Assembly (NCBI GenBank): GCA_963575745.1
Contig: CAUYUJ010000958.1
Location: forward strand, 297,501-361,500
Source of the DNA: Prorocentrum cordatum
Taxonomy: Eukaryota > Sar > Dinophyceae > Prorocentrales > Prorocentraceae
DNA: 64,000 nt
Reading direction: 5' to 3'
The notes under the pieces were generated by a model. That model did no database searches. It saw only the letters and a program-made list of their open reading frames with translations, and was not told where the DNA came from. The position numbers and the translations under genes are program-made. Of the stretch, positions 51,977 to 60,168 are shown piece by piece; position 1 is the first letter of the stretch, and every line of letters starts with the position of its first letter.

Positions 51977-53374
51977 ATGAAGGAGCTGCAGACGGCCGCG
52001 GGATCGGCCAGCGGGGGCGCCAGTGCCGCCCTCCTCGCGTTTCTCCAAAAGAAGGACGAGGCTTGTCGACGCGACAGCGCGCGCCCGCCGCCGCGCGACG
52101 TCGCGTACGTCGCGTCGCAGGCGCCCGCGGCGGCCCACGTGGACATTTGTGCCACGCTCAAGACCGCGAGCCTCGAAGGCTTGCCCAGCGACCTCCTGCC
52201 CAGGCGATGCGCGGCTTGCCACGGCGGGGAGCGCGCGCCATCTTGCGCGCGACACTTGCGGCGTAGCTCCGACCTCGTGGATGAGCTTGCCAGCGAAGTG
52301 GCCAAGCTTCGGAAGCGCGGCATCGAAAAAGGTTTCGTCAACGTGAAGCTAGCCAGGTGGCTGCCGCAGCACCTCGCCGGGGCGCTTCGCGATGCCGACG
52401 AAGACGAAGCCAAGCTTTCGGAGGACCTGAAAAACTTAGCACAGGCGCAGCGCCTCACCGTCGCGTGCGCTCGCGCCGCGCCTATTTCCTCGCGCGAGGC
52501 CATGGGGGCGAAGGCGACGCCCAAGCGCGTCATGCCGACGCTCAGCCAATGGCACCTCGCGTGGAGTCGCTACGCGGTCGGTGCCCACGCCACCGGCCAG
52601 CTGAGCTACGCCGCGGCCGCAGCCCATCGCGACGTCTGCATGGCGGTGGGCCTCGGGGCGGCCCGCAACAAGCGGCGGGTGCAGCTCGCGGTCTATTATG
52701 ACGAGCAGGCCCGCAAAGATTGGGCGGAACGCTCGCGCTCTGGCGACCCGACCTTCGTGGCCCGCACGCGTTTTCTTGCGAATGTGTTTCCGCGCCGCGT
52801 TGGCCGCGCCGGTTGCGCGCAGGCAGATCGCGCGGCGAAGCGCGTGGGCACCGCCATTCTCAATCGCGCAGAGGAGGCTTACGATGCCGACGAAGCCGCA
52901 GCCAAGGCGGCGGCGGCTGAGTCGTCGGCAAAGGGCGGCGCCAGGAGCGCCCGGGCCCCCTCGTCGCGTCGGCTCGCGCGGGGCAGCAGCCCCCACTCCC
53001 CACCTATTCTTTCGCGCGGCGCGTTCGCAGGTGGCGACGGGCAAAGCCGCCGCGGGGAAGGGCCACGGCTCCGCGAGCGGTGGCAAGAGCGCGCAATGGT
53101 CGGGAAAGCGCTGGAACAGCTGGGGCTCGGCGGGCGATTACCGCGGGCACAGCTGGGGCGCAGCGGATCGCGGCGGGGAGGTGAATCGCAAGCCGCGCGC
53201 GCCCCCGAGGGCCGTCAAGAGGGCCCGCCCATAGCGCCGCAGCTCCAGGGCGCAAGGGGGCCGCGGGCGCGCGGAGCACGCGGTGGCGCGCGGGCTCGCG
53301 CGGTGTCAAGAGTGACAGCGCGGGGGCCGAACACTTGTCGGCGCGCGGTGCATGCGAATTTAGCCGAACAGTAG
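51977..53374 (+). CDS. E3 ORF1b: Gag-like protein
   Basis: ATG at 51977, 465 codons. The N-terminal half has CATLKTASLEGLPSDLLPRR followed by CAACHGG and DLVDELASEVAKLRKRGIEK, then a helical region (LSQWHLAWSRYAVGAHATGQ, AYDADEAAAKAAAA). From about 53020 the annotated frame turns into low-complexity Arg/Gly, while another frame (read through 53234) gives KAAAGKGHGSASGGKSAQWS and WNSWGSAGDYRGHSWGAADR, a Gly/Ser/aromatic nucleic-acid-binding type of tail. A frameshift or a small intron ending at the pyrimidine-poor ...TTCGCAG near 53030 could link them. There is no CCHC knuckle. Function inferred from position before RT. Confidence 0.7.
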   Translation: MKELQTAAGSASGGASAALLAFLQKKDEACRRDSARPPPRDVAYVASQAPAAAHVDICATLKTASLEGLPSDLLPRRCAACHGGERAPSCARHLRRSSDLVDELASEVAKLRKRGIEKGFVNVKLARWLPQHLAGALRDADEDEAKLSEDLKNLAQAQRLTVACARAAPISSREAMGAKATPKRVMPTLSQWHLAWSRYAVGAHATGQLSYAAAAAHRDVCMAVGLGAARNKRRVQLAVYYDEQARKDWAERSRSGDPTFVARTRFLANVFPRRVGRAGCAQADRAAKRVGTAILNRAEEAYDADEAAAKAAAAESSAKGGARSARAPSSRRLARGSSPHSPPILSRGAFAGGDGQSRRGEGPRLRERWQERAMVGKALEQLGLGGRLPRAQLGRSGSRRGGESQAARAPEGRQEGPPIAPQLQGARGPRARGARGGARARAVSRVTARGPNTCRRAVHANLAEQ

Positions 53375-53416
53375 TCGGCGCGATGCCTTCTCACTCTTTG
53401 CAACCTACGCAAAGCA

Positions 53417-55798
53417 ATGCGGCGCGATGCTTGGGCCGTTCCGCGCCGAAATTGCGCGGGCAATGAAACGGCCGACAGTTCGGCTTGCGCGCCATGTCAT
53501 ATTGCAGCGGCCGCGGCACACGCGGGTCGTTCCGCGCGCTCGCGTTCAGGTCCGCCGTTCAGCTTTTGCTGCGACCCGACGCGATCGAGGCTACTTTGTT
53601 CGTCGCGTTTGTTTGCAATGCGCGGGCGGCTGCCGCCGCCTCCACCAGCGCCGCCGTCGGGGCGTGTTCCTGCGCCGCCAGCTCCCCCAGTCCGGCGGCG
53701 CTCACGGTCTCGCGGCGCGTCCTCGACGCAGGCCCCGCGCGCATCGCGCGGTCCGCAATGTTGCATGTCGAACTCCGCCTTGCAGGCGGCGAACGACTGG
53801 GCTGCTCGCGCGCCTCGCCAGGTGAACGCCGACGATGTGGGGAAGCTACAATTCGTCGACGACGCGTGCCGTGAGCAAGTCGATTTCGAGCCAGCCGTTG
53901 ACGTCAGCGCAGACGTCTGGGCCGCGGTGGAATGGGTGAACGCGCGCCAATCGGACCAGATTAATGCCGAACGCGAGCGCTTCATCTGCGACATTGAAGC
54001 TGAGGCGCGGGCGCTGCACGTGTCGGGCGAAGTAGCCCGCTGGCATGTAGGGGCCGATGCAGGCGTGCGCAAGGTGGCGACTGGCGTCAACGGCCCTTTA
54101 ATAGAGGCGCTCGCCGCTCGCACCGATTTCCAGGACGCCGCGTGCATAGAATTCTTTCGCCGCGGCGCGCCAGCGGTGGGCCCGCTCCCAGTCTCGGGAA
54201 GCGGCGTGCCCGTGCAGCGTCCCGACGCGCAGCCGGTCTCAACCGTGTTAGGGGGCGCCGCTCAAGCCAACCGCGCGTTGCTGGCGTCCCTCAAAGAGGA
54301 CGCTCATTCGGCGACGTTGCTGCAGCAGTCTTTCAAAGAAGCGCGCATGGGTCGCGTGACCCAGCCTGTCACGGCTGTGCAGGCCGACCTTAGTGCAAAC
54401 GTCTTGTCGCCGCGCTTCGGGGTTGTGCAAACGCGGCCCAATGGCGACATACGCGTTCGGGCTGTTGACGATCTTACTCGCGCGAAAGTGAACGGGTGCA
54501 CCTCGGCAGGCGAAAAGTTTCGCCCCGAGTCCATCGATGCGCTGTATTGCGTCGCCAGGCGCGTGGCGCAGGGCACGCGCGAACGCATCATGTTCTACAA
54601 AGCCGACATTGACTCGGCCTTCCGCAGGCTTCCCGCCATGCCGATGCATCGCCGGTTCCTGTTCTTCGTTTTCCTCGCGCAGGGCGTGGCCCATGTGGCA
54701 GGGCACCTAGCCATGCCCTTCGGCGCCGTCGCGTCCGTGCATGCGTGGGAAAGGGTCGGCGCGCTCATTTCGCACCTTGTGCGTCGCCTACTGTTCATTC
54801 CCATGCTGCGTTTCGTCGATGACCTCTTTGGCGCCGAGCGCGCGGCATGCGCCGAGCATGCGCTCGAGTGCATCGTGCGGCTCGTGCGCTGCATCCTCGG
54901 CCCCTCTGCAATCGCGGCGGACAAGGTCGCCGCGGGCATGCCGCTTGTCGTCCTGGGCCTTCAGGTCCGCGCAGACCACGGCGGTTTCTCGTGCACTCCG
55001 TCGCCCGACAAGGTCAAGAAGTGGCGCGGTCGCATTGGCGACGCGCTCTCCTCGGGCGTTTTGCGGCCAGGGGACGCGGCAAAGCTTGCGGGCGCCCTGA
55101 TGTGGGCATGCTCGGGCATGTTCCATCGCATCGGGCGCGCGCTCATCCGGCCCTTGTTCGCCCACTCGAAGCAGTGCGGCGCGGTGGTGCCGCAGCAGCT
55201 GCGCGTCGCACTCGAATGGTGGGCAGAAGTCTTAGCGCTGGAGCTCTGCGAGACCCGTGTCTGGGCGCCAGATCAGCGCGAGGCAGCGCAGCTCTTTGTC
55301 GACGCGCGCAGCACGCCGCCCCGCGTCGCGGCTGTGCTCTTCCTCGACGGGCGGGCTTCCTACTCCGATTGGGCTCCCCCCGTTTGCGTTCTGCGCCATT
55401 TCAAGCAAAGGGGCGATGCGCAGATTATGTCCCTCGAGCTTCTTGCGATCGCGTTTGGCCTTTCCACATTCAGCAACGCGCTCGCGGGCAGGCGCGTGCG
55501 CCTCTGGTCCGACAACGTCGGTGCCGAGGCTGCCGCGCGGAAAGGCGCTTCCAAAGAGTGGGACTATACGTGTCTCATCAATTCTTTGTGGCTGCAGGCG
55601 GCGCAATTGCGCGTCTCGCTCCGCGTCAACCGCGTCCCCTCGAAGCTAAACGTTGCCGATTTGCCGTCGCGGGAGCAGTACTGGCTCCTTCGCGAGATCG
55701 GCGCTTCTTTCGTGCTGCCTCGTCTTAGCGAGGCATTCTGGAAGCCCGATGCCTGGGCATCTCTTTCGGCCGCGCGGGTGTCGCTGCGCCGCGCGTGA
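53417..55798 (+). CDS. E3 ORF2: reverse transcriptase - RNase H
   Basis: 793 codons without interruption. It copies element RNA to DNA and degrades the RNA strand. RT palm: FYKADIDSAFRRLPAMP with catalytic Asp about residues 397-399; MPFGAVASVHAWERV (motif B); MLRFVDDLFGAE with FVDD at 466-469; and LVVLGLQVRADHGGF. Thumb/connection: VLRPGDAAKLAGALMWACSG. RNase H: LFVDARS (Asp629), MSLELLAIAFG (Glu674), LWSDNVGAEAA (Asp699) and LNVADLPSREQ (Asp748), the full catalytic set in DIRS-type order. The first ATG is 53417, but residues 1-67 are low-complexity and overlap the hairpin repeat at 53469-53494, so the ATG at 53618 (MRGRLPPPPPAP) may be the true start. No protease is seen, as usual in this superfamily. 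Confidence 0.95.
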   Translation: MRRDAWAVPRRNCAGNETADSSACAPCHIAAAAAHAGRSARSRSGPPFSFCCDPTRSRLLCSSRLFAMRGRLPPPPPAPPSGRVPAPPAPPVRRRSRSRGASSTQAPRASRGPQCCMSNSALQAANDWAARAPRQVNADDVGKLQFVDDACREQVDFEPAVDVSADVWAAVEWVNARQSDQINAERERFICDIEAEARALHVSGEVARWHVGADAGVRKVATGVNGPLIEALAARTDFQDAACIEFFRRGAPAVGPLPVSGSGVPVQRPDAQPVSTVLGGAAQANRALLASLKEDAHSATLLQQSFKEARMGRVTQPVTAVQADLSANVLSPRFGVVQTRPNGDIRVRAVDDLTRAKVNGCTSAGEKFRPESIDALYCVARRVAQGTRERIMFYKADIDSAFRRLPAMPMHRRFLFFVFLAQGVAHVAGHLAMPFGAVASVHAWERVGALISHLVRRLLFIPMLRFVDDLFGAERAACAEHALECIVRLVRCILGPSAIAADKVAAGMPLVVLGLQVRADHGGFSCTPSPDKVKKWRGRIGDALSSGVLRPGDAAKLAGALMWACSGMFHRIGRALIRPLFAHSKQCGAVVPQQLRVALEWWAEVLALELCETRVWAPDQREAAQLFVDARSTPPRVAAVLFLDGRASYSDWAPPVCVLRHFKQRGDAQIMSLELLAIAFGLSTFSNALAGRRVRLWSDNVGAEAAARKGASKEWDYTCLINSLWLQAAQLRVSLRVNRVPSKLNVADLPSREQYWLLREIGASFVLPRLSEAFWKPDAWASLSAARVSLRRA
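53469..53494. promoter_or_regulatory. 26-bp hairpin repeat, upstream copy
   Basis: A sequence opening CGGCCGACAGTTCGGCTTGC is repeated exactly at 55807-55832. GCCGA and TCGGC can pair around CAGT. Each copy lies shortly before the likely start of the next ORF (124 and 180 bp before the ATGs at 53618 and 56012). Confidence 0.75.
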
Positions 55799-55806
55799 GC
55801 GTCCGT

Positions 55807-55832
55807 CGGCCGACAGTTCGGCTTGCGCGCCA
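55807..55832. promoter_or_regulatory. 26-bp hairpin repeat, downstream copy
   Basis: Exact copy of 53469-53494, in the 213-bp gap between the ORF2 stop and the ORF3 start. A role in internal promotion, translation or splicing is inference. Confidence 0.75.
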
Positions 55833-56011
55833 AATCGTCTTGCGTCGGCGCGCGCGCATGAAAGTTGTTTTATTCGTTTTCGTGTTGCGTCCGCGAAGGT
55901 CGCGCGTAGCGCAGCCGCTCCACGTGCGCTCGGCAAGCAGGGCTCGGCGGCAGAGGCACTGCTTGGCGCGCGCCGACCGTCGGAACGGCAACGGTTGGGC
56001 ACGTCGCTTCC

Positions 56012-57409
56012 ATGCGTGTCTTCCTGGAGAGAGCCGCGGGCCAAGGCAGGCACGATGCGGCGTGGTTCGATGCGATCGCGGCGGCGCTCGCCGCCGAAAG
56101 CGTGTCGCGCCCGTCCGCGCTCGCTGGGGCCAAATTCAAAGATTTCCAATTCCTGGGCGCGGACCTCGACGGCGGCCAAAAGCGTTGTATTCGGGAAGCT
56201 ATCGCACTCGCGTCAAGCCTTCAGGTTCGCGCACTTCGCGCCGCGCCCCTGCTGCATCGCGCCCGCGTGCGCGCGCAGGAGGCAGCGCAAGTCCAGAGGC
56301 CGGTACCGGCGCGGGCGCAGGCCGCCGGGGGCATTGCCGTTGACGCGCTCCTCGAGACAAGGATTGCGGAGGCGCAGGGGGCCCGCGCGCCACAGTGCGG
56401 CGGGGGCCCGCGCGCGGAGCTCCGTTATCTTCGCCGGCGGCTTGACAGCGAGGAAGGCCCAGCGAGCGTCGCTGAGTGGCTGTCTTCGGCGCGCGCAGCG
56501 GCCCTCCTGGGCGCATGCCCGCGCTCCATCGCCTCTTTCAAGAGCGGCGTGGCAGCATGGATCGCGTTCGCGCGCGAGGCTCTTGCGCTGCGCGGGCGCG
56601 AGCTGCCGCCGTCTGCCGACGGGTTGCTCGCGTGGTCGCTGCTGTTTCGCTCCGACCAGACCTTTTCCAATTATGTCTCTCACGTCAAGCTGGCTTGTCA
56701 GGTTTGCGATCTCCCTGTAGACGTTTTTCGTGACACGCCCCTTCGCCGCGCCAAATGCGCGATTCGCAAGCGCGGCGCTTTCCTGCCCAGGGCGCCCCTA
56801 TTCATCAGGGAGGACGCAGTTTGCGCGCTGCTAAATCTGGCAAAAGAGCGGCACGAGTCCGCCGTTTTCGCGCAGCTCTTTCTTGTCACGTACGTGTTTC
56901 TCTTGCGCCTTCCCTCGGAGGCCCTGGGCATTTCGTTCGACGGCGTCGCCTTTCGTCAGGGCGCAGGGGCTTCCCTCATTCTGTGCGACGGCCTCCTGCA
57001 GCTCAAATTGGCGCGCCGCAAGAACAAGCAATTCGGGTCCGTGCTGCAGCGAGCGTGCTGGTGCGCGCGCTGCACCAAGACGTGCCCGGTCCACGCGCTC
57101 GGCGCATGGTTCGCGGACCTGCCCGTGGGCACCAGGCCGTTCGCGGACATTAGCGCGGCCAGCTCGCTGAGCACGCTGCGCTTTCTCCTCGGTCAGCTCG
57201 GCGTCAAAGACGCGGCGCTCTATCGCACGCACGACCTGCGGCGCGGGCACGCACTGGACCTCCAGCAGAGGGGAGGCACCTTGCGCGAGATCCTTCAAGC
57301 GGGCGAATGGTCCTCGCCCGCGTTCCTGTCGTACCTCGATTTGACGCAACTCGAACTCGGCGCCGTGGTCGAGGCGCATCTAGCTGAGTCCGAGGACGAA
57401 CTTGCCTAG
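56012..57409 (+). CDS. E3 ORF3: tyrosine recombinase (integrase)
   Basis: 465 codons, ATG at 56012, TAG at 57407-57409. It would join the circular DNA form to the target through a covalent tyrosine intermediate. Residues 1-70 repeat the ORF1a domain (MRVFLERAAGQGRHDAAWFD, LAGAKFKDFQFLGADLDGG). Residues about 165-275 are a core-binding domain (SIASFKSGVAAWIAFAREAL, LLFRSDQTFSNYVSHVKLAC). The catalytic domain has FLLRLPSEALGI (Arg299), YRTHDLRRGHALDL (His407, Arg410), AGEWSS (Trp433 in the usual His/Trp place) and FLSYLDL (Tyr441). All five residues are present and in order, so activity is plausible. A CWCARCTKTCPVHALG segment (about 350-365) may bind zinc. Confidence 0.95.
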   Translation: MRVFLERAAGQGRHDAAWFDAIAAALAAESVSRPSALAGAKFKDFQFLGADLDGGQKRCIREAIALASSLQVRALRAAPLLHRARVRAQEAAQVQRPVPARAQAAGGIAVDALLETRIAEAQGARAPQCGGGPRAELRYLRRRLDSEEGPASVAEWLSSARAAALLGACPRSIASFKSGVAAWIAFAREALALRGRELPPSADGLLAWSLLFRSDQTFSNYVSHVKLACQVCDLPVDVFRDTPLRRAKCAIRKRGAFLPRAPLFIREDAVCALLNLAKERHESAVFAQLFLVTYVFLLRLPSEALGISFDGVAFRQGAGASLILCDGLLQLKLARRKNKQFGSVLQRACWCARCTKTCPVHALGAWFADLPVGTRPFADISAASSLSTLRFLLGQLGVKDAALYRTHDLRRGHALDLQQRGGTLREILQAGEWSSPAFLSYLDLTQLELGAVVEAHLAESEDELA

Positions 57410-57563
57410 GCAATGGCGACCCAGGCGTCGCGCGACGCCCTCGCGCGTACGCCTCCGCCGCTGCGTGTCACAACACCGCGGCGCCGCCGCACGCAACGCC
57501 CGTTTCGCAAGGGGTGCGCGTGCCGCGCGCGTCGCCGCTGCGCGGTGCACCAGCATGCATCGG

Positions 57564-57709
57564 CTGGGGGTGCTTGCATCCCTGGCGCCCCGCGCGTCGG
57601 CTCAGACTGGCGCCGCCAGGCTGGACGGCGCGGGGGGTGCCGCACCCCTTGTCAAGTGGGTGCGGGCACCCTCGGGTGCGGGAGGCTTCTGGCGCAGCTG
57701 AAATTTGTG
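57564..57709 (+). repeat. E3 repeat B1
   Basis: Starts CTGGGGGTGCTTGCATCC and ends CGCAGCTGAAATTTGTG. Two differences from B2 (58233-58378). It abuts A2 with the TTTGT core at the junction. It contains a GGGTGCCGCACCC hairpin. Confidence 0.95.
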
Positions 57710-58217
57710 GTGGGCGCCCAACGCCATCGAAAGCGCGCGCGCTCGCTTGTGCTGCGTTGTGCGCGGGCACAAATTTCGCGCCCGCGCCTGGCCCGCGCGC
57801 GGGCGGGCAAGCTGGGCGCGCGGGCCGCCTCCCGCTTTCCTGCGCCGCGCGGCGCGCGGCCCCGCGAGAAGGGCCCGCGCGCGCGAGGCGGGGGGGCGTC
57901 AGCATGTGCCTCGCGGCGCGCGGCCCCACGCGAAGGGCCTGCGCGCGCGAGGGGGGGGGGGAGCGACGGCGCGTGCCTCGCGGCGCGCGGCCCCGCGCGA
58001 AGGGCCCGCGCGCGAGGGGGGTGCGTCGTCGCGCGCGTGGCTAGTCTGCTCTTCTGCTCGCTTTGCGTCGAACGCCCCGTGCAGGCGCGCCGCGGGGATC
58101 GCGTCGGGGCGGTTCGCGGCGCGCCTCGGGGTCGTGCGATGTGCAGGCATTGGTGCTTGCATCTCGCAGGCATGTGCGCTTGCGTCCCGCCGTGGCGGAC
58201 GGCGCGCGCGCTTTCGC
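57710..58217 (+). repeat. E3 repeat A2
   Basis: Second copy of A, flush against B1. The B1-A2 junction reproduces the sequence expected of the closed circle. Confidence 0.95.
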
Positions 58218-58232
58218 CCCGCCCTCCCGCTC

Positions 58233-58378
58233 CTGGGGGTACTTGCATCCCTGGCGCCCCGCGCGTCGGCTCAGACTGGCACCGCCAGGCTGGACGGCGC
58301 GGGGGGTGCCGCACCCCTTGTCAAGTGGGTGCGGGCACCCTCGGGTGCGGGAGGCTTCTGGCGCAGCTGAAATTTGTG
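58233..58378 (+). repeat. E3 repeat B2
   Basis: Second copy of B, 15 bp after A2. It ends AATTTGTG at 58378, immediately followed by host gag sequence. Confidence 0.95.
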
Positions 58379-58572
58379 CTACCGTTGCCGAACTCCTCGT
58401 CTGGTCAGACCTGCCCGCCAGTGATGGCGCAGCCACGCGTGATTTATATTTAGGTTCTCATCGCGCCAAGAGAAGGTGGAAACGACACATGAGACAAACC
58501 AGTCCGGAGATTCATGCGAGCTGCGCGTCGCGGCTTCGTCCGCAAAGGACAGGGTCGTGGCGGAGGTGGTAG
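58378..58572 (+). pseudogene. Copia-like Gag, 3' part, after E3
   Basis: In the frame that continues the left piece at 49987-49989, the sequence reads ATVAELLVWSDLPASDGAAT then RDLYLGSHRAKRRWKRHM and ends at a TAG at 58570-58572. The DLYL..RHAKRRWRR pattern is the basic block that follows the acidic stretch in this Gag family. Together with 49198-49989 it is one gag cut by E3. No downstream pol is present, so the copia-like element was already truncated. Confidence 0.72.
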
Positions 58573-58635
58573 TCGCCCTGCAGAATGCATAGCAGAGGTG
58601 TAGCCGCGTTCCCGGCACGCACACCGCGGAGCGCA

Positions 58636-58706
58636 TATTAAGAACGTAGGATATTCCATAAGCCCAGGACGCGAAAGGACGCTTCCCGTTCTTGTCCGGC
58701 CAGGTC
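58636..58706. repeat. 70-bp direct repeat, left copy
   Basis: TTAAGAACGTAGGATATTCC then GGACGCTTCCCGTTCTTGTC matches 63116-63184 in the same orientation with few differences. The two copies bracket the 4.4-kb region holding the GGAGCACGG arrays and the 464-aa ORF. Confidence 0.85.
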
Positions 58707-58779
58707 CAGGGTTGGCGGAGTCTTCGAAATAGCGATCTCGCCGAAGGCATCCTCATTAAAATGACATGTCATCGACATC

Positions 58780-59645
58780 GCGCTCAACAGAAACAAACGT
58801 TTCGCTCCAGACACCCTCCGAAAGCTGATCGCCACGAAAATCAGGAATCTGTAAGATTTGCGTTTCGCTTGAGACACCTTCACAACAACGAAATGTCGAC
58901 GGAGGTGTTTTACTGCCGCTTAGGTTGAAACGGCGTTTTCGCTGGGACATCCTCAGAACAATGCTTGGCAGCACGGCGGGCCAGAAACAAAAAAACACGG
59001 CAGAATATTTTCATTTCGTTGGGGGCATCTTCGAACGTATGAGATGCTCTCAACATCGCTTGACATTGTTCTTGAAGTGCTCCAGGAGGAAGAATCGAAA
59101 GCCCCAAGAGGATTTCAACATGGCTCCAAGGGCGCCCTGATGACTGCCGAAAATGACGATATCGCTGGGGACATCCTCAAACAACGACCACATACAACAG
59201 CATCGTTTTGAAAACTGCTGTTCTAAGATTGTCTTGGTATTGCTGTTGAACAAGGGCTTCCAGGCGGCCCACGCTAGGCTTCTAGAAATGACGATTTCGT
59301 TAGGAACACACCAACAAACATAGGTGTGCGAGCTCGCATTGACATGTTTTTGACGGCGCCGAAGCAACCCCGAACGAACCCCAACCGAGGTCCAACATGA
59401 CCCCAGGAGCGCCCTCGAGATTCCTGAAGTTCGTATTTTGCTCGAGACATCCTCACCACAATGAGTTGTTCGCAACAGTGTTTTCCACACAAATAAGCAT
59501 TTCGCTTGACATCCACCAGCGCATGAAAGCAGTGAGTTTAACAAGCGCGTGGAAGACATCCTCGAACACATGAGATGCTGAACCGGCTTATTTAAGACCA
59601 TGCGCGTGAAAACTGAGCTTTTCGCTTGGGACATCTTCAGAACAT
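58780..59645. repeat. Spaced array of CGTTTCGCTTGGGACATCCT motifs
   Basis: About nine diverged copies of TTTCGCTTGGGACATCCTCA followed by AACAATG occur near 58797, 58862, 58934, 59014, 59160, 59289, 59437, 59506 and 59622. Spacing clusters near 65-75 bp and about 145 bp. The sequence between is not conserved enough to align by eye. No gene. Confidence 0.75.
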
Positions 59646-59689
59646 GGGCAGGGCCGCGGCCGCCCAACGCGCAGAAGCACTGCAGAACG

Positions 59690-60110
59690 CACGAGATCAC
59701 GGCAGAACGTCACATGATCATGGCAGAACACAGGAGCACGGCAAAACCTAAATAACACACGGGAGCACGGCATAACAAACAGGAGAACAAGAACGCGCAC
59801 AGGAGCAAGGCAGAACACACATGATCACGAGGAGCATGACATAACACAGAATCCATGAGCACTGCAGAACACACAACAGGGGCACGGCAGAGCACGCAGG
59901 TGCACGGCATAACACACAGGACACATACCATACAGGAACACGGCAGAGCACACAGGAGCACTGCAGAACACGCAGGAACACGGCAGAACACAGGAGCAGG
60001 AGGAGCACGGCAGAGCACGACAGAACAAGCACAACCTCGGCATAACAGACAAAACGTATAGGAGCACGGCAGACCAAGCAGGAGCGCGGCAGAACACGCG
60101 GGAGCATCCG
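59690..60110. repeat. GGAGCACGGCAGAACACAC minisatellite, left block
   Basis: About 20 irregular units of 18-22 bp. The block ends about 60 bp before the 464-aa ORF. The same unit fills 61920-63010 on the other side of it. Confidence 0.93.
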
Positions 60111-60168
60111 TAGCCATTTTGGCTCAAGCCGTGCCCGGGCGCGCGCCGCGCGCGGGCGCTTGGGCAGA

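Larger units (their letters stand above)
49990..58378 (+). mobile_element. E3: near-intact PAT-like (DIRS-superfamily) retroelement, nested in the copia-like gag
   Basis: Layout A1 (49991-50497) - leader - ORF1a - ORF1b - ORF2 (RT-RNase H) - ORF3 (tyrosine recombinase) - B1 (57564-57709) - A2 (57710-58217) - B2 (58233-58378). A1 and A2 differ at about five positions in 507, B1 and B2 at two in 146. This is the split-direct-repeat arrangement from which PAT/Ngaro elements regenerate a full genome via a circular DNA. The 5-bp core TTTGT marks the left junction (49985-49989), the B1/A2 junction (57704-57708) and the right junction (58373-58377). No target-site duplication is present, as expected for recombinase-mediated insertion. 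All enzyme frames are open, so the copy looks young and possibly active. Confidence 0.93.
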
